24,577 bases of DNA from DYMC01 sp035406705 (GCA_964426675.1 CAYRRM010000035.1:1-24577), one strand, 5' to 3'. Counted from the stretch's first letter, positions 8,526 through 17,188 are shown. Program-made: numbers and translations. The notes: generated by a model from the sequence alone, not told the origin.

Positions 8526-9023
8526 ATGAATAAAATAATTTTGGTTTTTATTGTATATTCCTGTTTTTCCTTGTTTTTATTTGCCGATTCAAAAGTTGAA
8601 GAACTCGATCCAGCATTTCTCAATGAAGCTCTCGGTACAAAAGTAATAAAAAAACTAAAAAAATCGCCAATAATACATCTCGAATTGTTTAAAGAACAAT
8701 CACCAAATACCCTGATAGCATATCTTTTTAATTCGGGTGATATGAAAGTAAGTGGGAGAGGATACAGAGATAAAGTTGATTGTTATGTATTATTATCTCC
8801 AGAGGGAAAAATAATTTCTGTAATAGTAGGAGAAAATAAGGAATCCCCAAAATATTTGAAACGAGTATTGGAAAATAAACTTCTAAAAGAGTGGGAAGGA
8901 AAAAAAATAACTGATAAAATTCCAGAAACAGTTTCCGGAGCCACAAGGACTTCTTCAGCTATAAATAATTCCGTTGAAGCAGTATTAAGAAAGCTTGAGG
9001 AAATCAGATTTTTTAAAAGATGA
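8526..9023 (+). CDS. exported FMN-binding-domain protein
   Basis: 165 aa. A signal peptide (cleavage likely after FLFA at residue 20) precedes a compact domain resembling the FMN_bind fold of NqrC, RnfG and NosR: GYRDKVDCYVLLSPEGKIIS (about 79-98) and the C-terminal SGATRTS (137-143). SGAT followed by x-T-S is the site where ApbE links FMN to the threonine, here Thr140. This suggests a small extracytoplasmic electron-transfer protein or flavin carrier. The usual ETPG segment of larger members is not evident, so the assignment is to domain level only. It starts 14 bp after pal without a clear ribosome binding site and overlaps rsmE by 4 bp (ATGA), so the three are probably one transcription unit. 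Confidence 0.72.
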   Translation: MNKIILVFIVYSCFSLFLFADSKVEELDPAFLNEALGTKVIKKLKKSPIIHLELFKEQSPNTLIAYLFNSGDMKVSGRGYRDKVDCYVLLSPEGKIISVIVGENKESPKYLKRVLENKLLKEWEGKKITDKIPETVSGATRTSSAINNSVEAVLRKLEEIRFFKR

Positions 9024-9694
9024 GAGCATTCTTCTGTCCCGATATAGAATCCTCTTCACCAGAATTATCTCCAGAAGAAAAAAAACATATATTTAAAGTT
9101 CTACGCTCAAAAGAATCTGATAAAATACTTCTACTAAATGGAAAAGGAAAAATCGCACATGCGAAAATCACGAAAAATAATAAAATCGTTGTTGAAAAGA
9201 TAATAACCTGCAATCCTCCTGATAAGGAAATCTATTTGTTTGTCGCTCCACCACGTCATTCAGGTATGGATCAACTCATTGCATATTCATGCGAAACTCC
9301 TGTAAAAAAAATAATTCCTATCATATGTAGAAATTCTGTTGCTATATCAAATAATACTGAAAAATGGAGAAAAAAAATCATCGAATCATGCAAACAATCA
9401 AAAAATCCATTTTTTCCCGAAATATCCGAGTTAATAGACTTTAATACAGCTTTAATTCAAGCAAAAGGTTCAACGATTTTCTTTGGAAGCCCAGAAGAAA
9501 ATACTGGAACTGCGCTTAATATAACAAATATGATCTCATGGTTTGTTGGACCTGAAGGAGGTTTCATAAATGATGAGATCAAAAAATTGAAAGAACTCGG
9601 AGGAAACCCCCTTAAACTCTCTCCTTATATTCTTCGAATTGAAACAGCTGCCCTTGCGGGAATAATCTTTCTCTCCAATGTGCAAAAAATATAA
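9020..9694 (+). CDS. rsmE: 16S rRNA m3U1498 methyltransferase RsmE
   Basis: Methylates N3 of U1498 in 16S rRNA using SAM; SPOUT-class knotted fold. 224 aa, slightly shorter than the 243 aa E. coli enzyme. An N-terminal PUA-like part contains HIFKVLR (23-29). The C-terminal SAM-binding knot has WFVGPEGGFINDEI (about 174-187) and LSPYILRIETAALAG (200-214), the two hallmark RsmE blocks. The start overlaps the preceding stop codon as ATGA (9020-9023), which points to coupled translation. The stop is only 7 bp from the convergent membrane protein gene, with no hairpin in between. Confidence 0.94.
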   Translation: MRAFFCPDIESSSPELSPEEKKHIFKVLRSKESDKILLLNGKGKIAHAKITKNNKIVVEKIITCNPPDKEIYLFVAPPRHSGMDQLIAYSCETPVKKIIPIICRNSVAISNNTEKWRKKIIESCKQSKNPFFPEISELIDFNTALIQAKGSTIFFGSPEENTGTALNITNMISWFVGPEGGFINDEIKKLKELGGNPLKLSPYILRIETAALAGIIFLSNVQKI

Positions 9695-9701
9695 AAAATT
9701 G

Positions 9702-11594
9702 TCATTCTACCCTAAATATGGCATAATTTTCTTCTTCCCAGATTTTTGTCAAAAATCTATCATCAATAAGTTTTCCTATACATTCCGCAATTTTTCTGCC
9801 TCTCCCAAGATAATATGGCAATCTATCAGGATCATAATTACTTAAACCAATAATAATATAATTAATTTTTTCCTCCTTGAGAATTGAAAGAACCTTTTTC
9901 TCATCAAAATTTTCTGGCGGAGTAAAATACTTTCCTTGAAAAAAAGGTGTTCCTATTTCATAATCACAGTTTAAATAAAGCCCTCTGTTTTCAAAAAGTA
10001 GAAGAACTTTTTTCCCTTTAATATCTATTTTGGAAGCAATTACATCACATAATTTTATGTATCCTGGCCCTGTCGCAGAATATACATAATCAATTCTTCT
10101 TACTTTACCCAAAACAGTTTTCCATGATATAACAATATCTTTCACAAATCGTTTTGGTATAGAAATTAATGAAAGAACTATTATAAAAAAATATATTGTC
10201 TTTCTGGTATATAATCGCGATATAAAATAAGATGATGAAATACATAATGCGAAAATCGCAGGAACATAAAATCTTGCTTGTTGTGATGAAATGAACCAGA
10301 AAAAGTGAAATATTAAAAATACCAGAAAAAATTTCAATGATAATGATGAGGAATTTTCTCGCAAGAGAATCCAAAAAGATAAAAACGAAAAAAATATTAT
10401 GATGAAGAATTGCAATCCTATTGAACCATCATAGTTCCCGATTCCAAGACTCATGAAAAAAGGGGATAAAAAAAACGAAGAAAACGTATTTTCACCATAT
10501 TTTTCAACAGCTATTGCGTGGTGATATCTGCTCATCTCTATCAAAGCAGAGTTCGAATTGAATATCCAGGCAAAATAAGGGTAAAAGGGATTTCCGGTAT
10601 AAATATAAGGCCTTAAATAGAAAATAGATGAAAAAAATAAGGAAATAATTATAAAAAATAATATATTAATAAAATTCTGGGAAAAAGATAATTCTTTCCT
10701 AAATAACAATATAACTATTCCTACTATTAATATAAATCCAGTGAGTTTTACTGCCGACGCAGCACCAGCTAAAATCCCAATCAGAAAAAGAGCAGCAAAA
10801 AACATCTTTTTTCTCTCTATCCATCTTATCTCTTGAATAACAAGAGCTGCTGCTGCGAAATTCGCAACAATAAAAATATCAGAATAAGCCGAAGATGATA
10901 TCATTAATGTAGGAAATGAGAGAGAAAAAGCAATGAGCAAAATAATTTTAAGGCTCTTTCCACATAAAGGAGATAACATCATGCTCAATGACAAATAAAT
11001 AAGAAGAAATAAAAAAAGAACAAAAATTCTCGGAGCAAGAAAAGATGAATTCGAAATTAATAACCTGAAAACCATACCAGAAAGTGAAGGAAAAGCCGAG
11101 TATGGATTGTCTATAAAAATCTCATTACTACCTGCCGCAATCCATTTACAGGGAACAGTTATTTGATATACAAGTTCATCCCAGGATGTAGGTGGACACA
11201 ATGCCCGACCTAAGAGAATAAGTGTAAGCATCAATAAAAATAAATACGAAAAATCAAAAATATAACTAAAAACTTTTAAGCCTTTTTTCTTCAATATGTT
11301 CAATATATTGACAAAGTCTACTCTATAAATACGCATTCTGGAAAATATAACAAAAAAGAGTAAGATAAAAACAAAGAAAGGAAAAATTTTATCAAATTTT
11401 ACTCCTAAAACAAGTGAAAAAAAGGACAAAATATCAACTCCAAATATAGTAAAAACTATAAATTTCGTGAGGCTTCTTCTAAAACGGAAAGCAGGAAAGA
11501 GAATTTCCCCGGTAAGATATGAAGCTAAACAAAATAGTAAGACTGCGAAAATCGCAGGAAATATTTTACAATTTAATTCTATGAATTCTTGCAC
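9702..11594 (-). CDS. polytopic membrane protein, GT-C-like glycosyltransferase
   Basis: 630 aa with about a dozen hydrophobic helices and a soluble C-terminal part (about 500-630). The features fit the GT-C/ArnT/PMT style: an acidic pair in the first outer loop (WDELVY, Asp139-Glu140), a later YSDI, an SAVKLTG helix end, and a TGNPFYPY loop. Such enzymes move sugars from polyprenyl-phosphate carriers to protein or envelope glycans outside the cytoplasm; the acceptor here is unknown. The start is GTG 11594, with AGG eight bases upstream; the next Met is near residue 87, after three helices. It is divergent from the phosphomannomutase gene, which could supply sugar phosphates. Three copies of the palindrome family (10248, 10854, 11543) lie within it. 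Confidence 0.72.
   Translation of the reverse strand: MQEFIELNCKIFPAIFAVLLFCLASYLTGEILFPAFRFRRSLTKFIVFTIFGVDILSFFSLVLGVKFDKIFPFFVFILLFFVIFSRMRIYRVDFVNILNILKKKGLKVFSYIFDFSYLFLLMLTLILLGRALCPPTSWDELVYQITVPCKWIAAGSNEIFIDNPYSAFPSLSGMVFRLLISNSSFLAPRIFVLFLFLLIYLSLSMMLSPLCGKSLKIILLIAFSLSFPTLMISSSAYSDIFIVANFAAAALVIQEIRWIERKKMFFAALFLIGILAGAASAVKLTGFILIVGIVILLFRKELSFSQNFINILFFIIISLFFSSIFYLRPYIYTGNPFYPYFAWIFNSNSALIEMSRYHHAIAVEKYGENTFSSFFLSPFFMSLGIGNYDGSIGLQFFIIIFFSFLSFWILLRENSSSLSLKFFLVFLIFHFFWFISSQQARFYVPAIFALCISSSYFISRLYTRKTIYFFIIVLSLISIPKRFVKDIVISWKTVLGKVRRIDYVYSATGPGYIKLCDVIASKIDIKGKKVLLLFENRGLYLNCDYEIGTPFFQGKYFTPPENFDEKKVLSILKEEKINYIIIGLSNYDPDRLPYYLGRGRKIAECIGKLIDDRFLTKIWEEENYAIFRVE
10248..10260. 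repeat. dispersed palindrome variant TGCGAAAATCGCA
   Basis: TGCGA and TCGCA around AAA, inside the GT-C-like gene (read as A-I-F-A on the minus strand). Same variant as at 11543-11557. Confidence 0.6.
10854..10866. repeat. dispersed palindrome TGCGAAATTCGCA
   Basis: Exact copy of the core inside the GT-C-like gene (read as A-N-F-A on the minus strand). Confidence 0.75.
11543..11557. repeat. dispersed palindrome variant CTGCGAAAATCGCAG
   Basis: Six-base arms CTGCGA/TCGCAG around AAA, near the start of the GT-C-like gene. Confidence 0.6.
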
Positions 11595-11610
11595 TATGAA
11601 TGCCTAACAT

Positions 11611-11639
11611 TTTATATTTGAACACTTACTATATTACAA
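11611..11639 (-). promoter_or_regulatory. possible promoter for the GT-C-like gene
   Basis: On the minus strand TTGTAA (11639-11634), a 17-base spacer and TATAAA (11616-11611). It would leave a very short leader before GTG 11594. Confidence 0.35.
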
Positions 11640-11660
11640 TAATTCTATTTTTCTTTATTA

Positions 11661-11688
11661 TTGCAATGTTTTTTTGAAAATATAGTAT
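11661..11688 (+). promoter_or_regulatory. possible promoter for the phosphomannomutase operon
   Basis: TTGCAA (11661-11666), a 16-base spacer and TAGTAT (11683-11688), about 42 bases ahead of the ATG. It uses the same TTGCAA hexamer as the site proposed for kinase 1. Confidence 0.35.
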
Positions 11689-11730
11689 TTTTAAACTATG
11701 TTATTAAAAAACAAAAAAAGGAGAAATGAA

Positions 11731-13047
11731 ATGGCAGGAATATTCAAAGCCTATGATATTAGAGGAATATATCCGGAACAACTTAATGAGCAAATTGCAG
11801 AAAAGATTGGACGCGCTTTTACCATTTTTTTAAAAGCAAAGAAAATTGTTGTAGGTAGAGATGTTAGACCTCATTCAAAACCAATTTTTGAAGCACTCGC
11901 AAAAGGCATTACTGAACAAGGGGCTGATGTAATAGATCTTGGACTTTGTTCCACACCAATGTCATATTTTGCAAATGGAAAACTCTCCGCAGATGGTAGC
12001 ATAATTATTACTGCTTCACATAACCCCGCTGAATGGAATGGTTTTAAATTATCCCGTAAAGAAGCAATACCAATTAGTGGAGCCACCGGGATAGCAGATA
12101 TTGAAAAACTTGTTGAGAACTCAAAATGGCCTGTCTCCACGCAAAAGGGTACTGTCATTAAGTATGATATTTCGAAAGAATATGGCGAATTTTTGAGAAA
12201 ACATGCAAAACTAAATAGAAAATTGAGAGTCGTAGTTGATTTTGCAAACGCCATGGGGTCTTTTGAAATTGCCGGAATAAGGGATATGTTTGAAATCATT
12301 CCACTTTATGAAGAACTCGATGGAAGCTTTCCAAATCACGAAGCAAACCCCCTAAAAACAGAAACTCTCGAAAACCTCCGCAAAAAAGTTGTAGAAACAG
12401 GTGCTGATTTCGGAGCCGGATTTGATGGCGACGCCGATAGGTGTGGTTTTGTAGACAACAAAGGAAATATTATCCCAATGGATCTTTTTACTGCATTAAT
12501 AGCTCAAGATATACTTTCAAATGGTCCAGCAACCATTCTCTATGACCTCAGAAGTAGCTGGGCAGTAAAAGAATGCATCGAAGCGAACGGAGGAAAGGCT
12601 ATTATGAGTCGTGTGGGACATGCATTCATAAAAGCACAAATGCGCGAATATGGTGCCGTTTTTGCGGGCGAATTGTCTGGACATTACTACTTTAAAGAAA
12701 ACTTCACAGCGGAATCTCAAGGCCTCGCTTTTCTGATGTTTGCTAATTTAATCTGTAAAACAGGTAAAAGCGCAAGTGAGCTCGTTGCCCCATTAAAAAA
12801 ATATTATTCAAGTGGAGAAATAAATTCAAAAGTTTTAGATGTAAAACAGATTCTTAACAAGATAAAAACAACATACAAAGATGGAAATCTCTTTGAATTA
12901 GACGGCGTTTCAGTTGAATATGATAATTGGTGGTTCAATGTGAGGGCTTCCAATACCGAACCTCTATTGCGCTTGATTGTTGAAGCAAAAACAAAAGAAT
13001 TAATGGAAGAGAAAAAAAATGAGTTGTTAAGAATAATAAAAGGATAA
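11731..13047 (+). CDS. phosphomannomutase/phosphoglucomutase
   Basis: Alpha-D-phosphohexomutase (ManB/AlgC type) that moves the phosphate between O1 and O6 of mannose or glucose, feeding GDP-mannose or UDP-glucose synthesis. 438 aa. The phosphoserine loop TASHNPAEWNG has Ser96; the metal loop GFDGDADR has its three Asp (about 230-237); the sugar-binding loop is GELSGHYYF (about 313-321); the phosphate-binding loop is RASNTEPLLRL (405-415). The start ATG 11731 follows AAAAAAGGAG by seven bases; an in-frame ATG at 11698 would place that binding site inside the gene and is rejected. Kinase 2 follows after 12 bp. Sugar specificity cannot be decided from motifs alone. Confidence 0.93.
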   Translation: MAGIFKAYDIRGIYPEQLNEQIAEKIGRAFTIFLKAKKIVVGRDVRPHSKPIFEALAKGITEQGADVIDLGLCSTPMSYFANGKLSADGSIIITASHNPAEWNGFKLSRKEAIPISGATGIADIEKLVENSKWPVSTQKGTVIKYDISKEYGEFLRKHAKLNRKLRVVVDFANAMGSFEIAGIRDMFEIIPLYEELDGSFPNHEANPLKTETLENLRKKVVETGADFGAGFDGDADRCGFVDNKGNIIPMDLFTALIAQDILSNGPATILYDLRSSWAVKECIEANGGKAIMSRVGHAFIKAQMREYGAVFAGELSGHYYFKENFTAESQGLAFLMFANLICKTGKSASELVAPLKKYYSSGEINSKVLDVKQILNKIKTTYKDGNLFELDGVSVEYDNWWFNVRASNTEPLLRLIVEAKTKELMEEKKNELLRIIKG

Positions 13048-13059
13048 AAAAATTGAAAA

Positions 13060-14571
13060 ATGAAGTTTATCTGCCCGAAATGCGCAAGTGAATATGAAAT
13101 AGAAGATGACGGCTCAGGAGGATCTTTTGTATGCTCAACATGTGGAAATGAAATAGTTATACCTCCATCAAATCATTATATTCGGGCAGAAGATCCGGAC
13201 TTCGATAGAGTTATATGCAATTCCTGTGGCAAGAGGATAAATACCGAAGCTCTCACTCCAGGACAAGAATTTAATTGCCCCTTCTGTAAAACACTTAATA
13301 AAGTAGGACAAAATACAAAAAATGAAATATCTTTAAATACGCTCAATACAGAGGCAAAAATATCTGCTTCTGGCGCTGTATATGATGATAATTCTCAAAC
13401 ACAGGATTCAATCCCAACAATCTTGGGCAGATGTAAAATAGAAAAATTAATAGGCTATGGAGCAATGGGATACGTCTTCAAGGCCACACATACTACACTA
13501 AACATTCCTGTAGCAATAAAAGTATTAAGGCAGGAATATTCAAACATAAAGAATTACTCTGATAGATTTATAAGAGAAGCACAAACTGCCGCTAAACTGA
13601 ATCATCAAAATATAATCCGTGTTTATGACTGCGGATATGAAAGTAATCTGCTATATATGATAATGGAATATGTAGACGGCGGATCTCTTGCTGATGAACT
13701 TGAAAAAAGAGGATATGCCTTTGAACCAGAAAAAGTTGTAGATATAGGAATCGCTATAGCACAAGCCCTCACCGAAGCTGAAAAATTCGGCATTATACAT
13801 CGCGATATAAAACCAGCAAACATAATGAAAACAAAAGATGGTGTCATAAAACTTGCTGATCTGGGGCTTGCAAAACAAACAAAACCTATTTCCGGACAAA
13901 AACAACATACACTTACCATGGACATCGTTGCTATGGGAACTCCAGTTTATATGCCCCCTGAGCAAGCAATAGACGCAAGAAAATGCGATATAAGGGCTGA
14001 TATTTATGCTCTTGGAATAACGCTCTATCATCTCCTGGTTGGTCGCCCCCCATTCCTTGCTCCTGAACCAAATGAATTATTTAAACAACATCAAACGATT
14101 TTCGCAGAACCTCCAAGTAAATTAAATCCGGCAACTCCAAAAGCTCTCGATGCAATAATTTTAAAATGCATAATGAAGCACCCAGATGAACGATATCAAT
14201 CACCAAAAGAATTACTTGAAGATTTCAATCTACTCAAGAACGAAAAACCCCTGAAATATGCCATCCCCTCATCACAATCACTCCACACGATTAATTACTT
14301 CAAAAAATCTGATTCAATAGACACCACGAACTCTCACAGAATAATAGCTTCTAAAAAAAAGAAAAAATCACAAATTTTTTTACTCTCAGTTCTTGTCCTT
14401 GCAATAATTCTAATAGTAGGAATAAATTTAACTTTACTACTTCGACTGAATCAAAAAGCTGAAAATAATCAGATAAAAATCGAAGAAAAAACTTTCAATA
14501 TAGAACAGGATGTCAATAAAAAAAATAAAATAGCCCCCCCCCTCCCCTTCTTGAAACTGAACAAGATATAA
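13060..14571 (+). CDS. zinc-ribbon Ser/Thr protein kinase 2, N-terminal part (frameshifted)
   Basis: 503 codons to the first stop. Two zinc ribbons (Cys5, 8, 25, 28 and Cys53, 56, 73, 76) precede a PknB-type kinase domain: glycine loop GYGAMGYVF (about 132-140), Lys154 in VAIKVL, HRDIKPAN with Asp249, DLG at 267-269, and PPEQA in the activation segment. One transmembrane helix lies at about 438-461. After it the frame meets a run of nine C (14534-14542) and ends ten codons later in an off-pattern tail. The frame one base back is open without interruption from 14529 to 15710. An extra C would give one protein of about 883 aa, a kinase with a large outside domain, comparable in plan to kinase 1. 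The kinase domain is complete either way. Confidence 0.9.
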   Translation: MKFICPKCASEYEIEDDGSGGSFVCSTCGNEIVIPPSNHYIRAEDPDFDRVICNSCGKRINTEALTPGQEFNCPFCKTLNKVGQNTKNEISLNTLNTEAKISASGAVYDDNSQTQDSIPTILGRCKIEKLIGYGAMGYVFKATHTTLNIPVAIKVLRQEYSNIKNYSDRFIREAQTAAKLNHQNIIRVYDCGYESNLLYMIMEYVDGGSLADELEKRGYAFEPEKVVDIGIAIAQALTEAEKFGIIHRDIKPANIMKTKDGVIKLADLGLAKQTKPISGQKQHTLTMDIVAMGTPVYMPPEQAIDARKCDIRADIYALGITLYHLLVGRPPFLAPEPNELFKQHQTIFAEPPSKLNPATPKALDAIILKCIMKHPDERYQSPKELLEDFNLLKNEKPLKYAIPSSQSLHTINYFKKSDSIDTTNSHRIIASKKKKKSQIFLLSVLVLAIILIVGINLTLLLRLNQKAENNQIKIEEKTFNIEQDVNKKNKIAPPLPFLKLNKI

Positions 14572-15710
14572 CACCAACAACCTCCACGCAAAAAACAGAA
14601 CCTTCACCCTCAATAATCCCACAACCCAAATCACAATTACAATATGAAGCTAAAATAGAGAATTTTAATAAAGATGGAGAAGCAATTACTTTCCCGGAAA
14701 AAACGAAAAGAAAAAATTATGATATAGAAAAAGAAAAAATAGAATTTATTCTTTCCGATTTAAGAGGTATTTACAATTTTGCTGACTTTATGCCTCGTGC
14801 TGAATTCAGAGGAAATAATAATGAAGAACCTCTAAAGCAAAAATTCTTTTCCCTTATATTCTTAAAAAGCTGGCAAGATAGAGCAGAACAACTTGCAAAG
14901 ATAATACAAAATAAGAATCTCCCCCACCCCTTGATAAGAAAACTAAAATCAGTTCAACTCGCTTTCAGCTATATAGCCGAAACAAATTACGATGAATTTT
15001 CTTCACAACTTCCTCAAAATATCATCAAATTTGATAAACAAACAAATTATACGACATTACTGTATACTCCAGCCAATATTACACCAATCCCATTCGAAAT
15101 ATCAGGTGATTACAAAAGCTCAGAAAATTCTTTCATCCTCGGAAATAACAGTAGATTTTCTCTCTCAGTCCCATTTGTATATGATCCACACAATCCAGAA
15201 AAAACTCTCATTATCACAGAAATCAAAACAAATGAAATTACAGAAAAAACAGGAATATTGATAAAATTTAATGCATGTATGGAAATTGGCAGAATTGAAG
15301 AACTCCCGGACAATATAAAAATCTACTTTGTAATAGTCAAAAAAGATGGAAAAACCGTCGGTCGGCTAATTATAAAACAAATGCAAAATGAATTATTAAA
15401 AATTACAGAAATAATCCCCGAACAAATCATCAAAAATACAAATATCATCTCAACAGTAATTACTCCAAACTTCTTAACATTAAAGATTAACGATTATGAA
15501 GTTATCTCAAGAAAAATAAATAATGAATTTTTCCTCAAAAACATAGAATTAATGTATCCGGAATTAGTAGCCTATCAATTGAATCTAAATATTTCGGAAA
15601 TAAATATTTCAGGCCAAATTGCACCTATATGGCTTGCTGCGAAATTCGCAATTTCTAATGATAACGCCGGCAATAATAATTTTGTAAAATGGATAAACAA
15701 CCTGGATTAG
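14529..15710 (+). CDS. C-terminal, extracytoplasmic part of kinase 2
   Basis: An open frame of 393 codons directly continuing kinase 2 after the C9 run; it has no start codon of its own at the left end. An internal ATG at 14790 could start a 306-aa product, but no ribosome binding site precedes it and the residues upstream of it are of the same kind as those downstream. The first part is a Pro/Ser/Thr-rich linker (to about 14650) and a helical stretch; the rest (about 15060-15650) is rich in alternating hydrophobic residues and looks beta-rich, perhaps a LamG-like sandwich. I do not recognise a family. It probably forms the sensor domain outside the membrane. A copy of the palindrome lies at 15638-15650, and the end overlaps bioF by 22 bp. 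Confidence 0.7.
   Translation, partial: NSPPPPLLETEQDITPTTSTQKTEPSPSIIPQPKSQLQYEAKIENFNKDGEAITFPEKTKRKNYDIEKEKIEFILSDLRGIYNFADFMPRAEFRGNNNEEPLKQKFFSLIFLKSWQDRAEQLAKIIQNKNLPHPLIRKLKSVQLAFSYIAETNYDEFSSQLPQNIIKFDKQTNYTTLLYTPANITPIPFEISGDYKSSENSFILGNNSRFSLSVPFVYDPHNPEKTLIITEIKTNEITEKTGILIKFNACMEIGRIEELPDNIKIYFVIVKKDGKTVGRLIIKQMQNELLKITEIIPEQIIKNTNIISTVITPNFLTLKINDYEVISRKINNEFFLKNIELMYPELVAYQLNLNISEINISGQIAPIWLAAKFAISNDNAGNNNFVKWINNLD
14534..14542 (+). repeat. C9 homopolymer at the frameshift point of kinase 2
   Basis: Nine C, then T, then four C. The upstream frame is coding up to here and the downstream frame is coding from here. The downstream frame has a TAA at 14526-14528, and the upstream frame ends with TAA at 14569-14571, so the switch must fall between them. 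Candidates are strand-slippage phase variation, transcriptional slippage, a fixed mutation, or a sequencing error. Confidence 0.85.
15638..15650. repeat. dispersed palindrome TGCGAAATTCGCA
   Basis: Exact copy in the C-terminal part of kinase 2, read as A-K-F-A. Confidence 0.75.
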
Positions 15711-16894
15711 AACAAATAATGAGTTCAGTTATCTCCGAAAAAATTGATTCTTTCCTTAATGAAAGAAATAAAAAAAACTCCCTCAGAAAACTAAAAAAAT
15801 TAGAAAAAATTACAAGCAAGATTTATAGGTATAACAATTTAGAAGTGATAGACTTCTCCTCAAATGATTATCTTGCACTATCCGAAGAAAAATCCTTAAA
15901 ATATGAAGCGGAAAAATGGCTAAAAAAATTCGGAACCTCTTTTTCTGCATCAAGACTTGTAAGCGGAAATGTAAAAGAAATTTTAGACCTTGAAAAAAAA
16001 ATTGCTGAATGGAAAAACACAGAGTCCGCAATTATAATCGGTTCCGGCTTCCTCGCAAATTCATCAGTTATTCCAGCCCTTATAAGTAGAAAAGGAGTTA
16101 TCTTCGCTGATAAACTAAATCACGCAAGCCTCAATCACGGATGCATTCAATCTCAAGCCGAATTTAAAAGGTATAAACACCTGGATTACTCCCACCTCGA
16201 ATGGATGTTGCGAAATTCGCAAACCCCCGAAAAACTAATTGTAAGTGACAGCATTTTTAGCATGGATGGAGATTACGCCGACATAAAAAAACTATATGAA
16301 CTGTCAAAAAAATATAACGCTTTTTTATATATTGATGATGCCCACGCTACAGGAGTTTTTGGAAAATATGGGGAAGGCTCGGAAATATCATTTATAGATG
16401 ACTTATCAAATTTCATCATCATGGGAACATTTAGCAAGGGTATGGGCGCATATGGAGCATATATAGCAGGAACAAAGAAAAATATAGACTTCATCATAAA
16501 TTCATGTTCATCATTTATCTATTCGACATCTCTTCCGCCCTCAGTTTACGGCTCTATATCAGGAGCAATTGACGCAGTACAAAGAAATGATATCAGGGAA
16601 AAAGTAAAACAAGTATTAGAAATGGCTGAAATTCTCAGATTAAAACTAAAAGAAATGAATTTTAATACAGGAAATAGTTCAACTCAAATAATACCAATAA
16701 TTTTAGGAAACAATTTATCAACACTCAAACTATCTGAAAAACTCCTAAAAAAAGGATTCTATACTGTACCGATTCGTCCACCAACTGTCCCTGAAAATAC
16801 TGCAAGGATAAGAATCTCCATCTCAGCAAAACATACAGAGGAAGATATTAAAAATTTCACAAAATCAATCGTGGATTCTTATATGGAAATATAA
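15689..16894 (+). CDS. bioF: 8-amino-7-oxononanoate synthase-like PLP enzyme
   Basis: Alpha-oxoamine synthase family: joins an acyl thioester with an amino acid, in BioF pimeloyl-ACP with alanine, as the first committed step of biotin ring assembly. 401 aa. Motifs are SAIIIGSGFLANS (113-125), DDAHATGVFG (216-225), the PLP lysine Lys250 in TFSKGMGAYGAY, and RPPTVPENTARIRIS (363-377), the last typical of BioF rather than Kbl. The ATG at 15689 overlaps the kinase frame by 22 bp; ATG 15719 (391 aa) gives a more normal N-terminus and a GGATTAG upstream, so the true start is open. No other bio genes are in view, so an acyl-amino-acid synthase role cannot be ruled out. It ends the plus-strand run and contains a palindrome copy at 16208-16222. 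Confidence 0.85.
   Translation: MDKQPGLEQIMSSVISEKIDSFLNERNKKNSLRKLKKLEKITSKIYRYNNLEVIDFSSNDYLALSEEKSLKYEAEKWLKKFGTSFSASRLVSGNVKEILDLEKKIAEWKNTESAIIIGSGFLANSSVIPALISRKGVIFADKLNHASLNHGCIQSQAEFKRYKHLDYSHLEWMLRNSQTPEKLIVSDSIFSMDGDYADIKKLYELSKKYNAFLYIDDAHATGVFGKYGEGSEISFIDDLSNFIIMGTFSKGMGAYGAYIAGTKKNIDFIINSCSSFIYSTSLPPSVYGSISGAIDAVQRNDIREKVKQVLEMAEILRLKLKEMNFNTGNSSTQIIPIILGNNLSTLKLSEKLLKKGFYTVPIRPPTVPENTARIRISISAKHTEEDIKNFTKSIVDSYMEI
16208..16222. repeat. dispersed palindrome TTGCGAAATTCGCAA
   Basis: Exact copy with 7-bp arms in bioF, read as L-R-N-S-Q, a third reading frame of the same word. Confidence 0.75.
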
Positions 16895-16921
16895 ACAAAA
16901 CGAAATATTTCTACATTAAAG

Positions 16922-17188
16922 ATGAGCTTTAATCTCCTTCCAGGACTCAAAAGGCGAAAGATTGATCTGAAAATTTCCAGTGTTGATGTGAGCAGTAACA
17001 ATGGAGTCCTTATTCTCAGAACTGATAGGAAGCCTGGTCCACTCAGTCTAGATATTGCAGATGAAAGTGGCCCCGCCTATCTTATCGGCAGGAAGCACGG
17101 AACTGAATCGAATTCCCCCCGCATTTTGCCTTTTGCCAGGGTAGGCAAAGCAGAAAAAGACGCTGATTTAGCAACTATTTTTTCTTGA
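16922..17188 (+). pseudogene. remnant of an IS1380-like transposase N-terminus
   Basis: An 88-codon frame whose first half, LKRRKIDLKISSVDVSSNNG then VLILRTDRKPGPLSL, resembles the start of IS1380-family transposases, where a conserved block of the form SSDGGxLLLRxxDRxLGL occurs. After about residue 45 the likeness fades and the frame stops; the catalytic DDE domain is missing. It sits at the join between the AT-rich metabolic region and the G+C-richer region to the right. The match is by eye from family knowledge and needs a profile search. Confidence 0.45.

Noticed and set aside
16886..16911. GAAATAT/ATATTTC inverted repeat after bioF as a terminator
   Set aside because: A short, mostly AT stem overlapping the stop codon with no T run; too weak to call.
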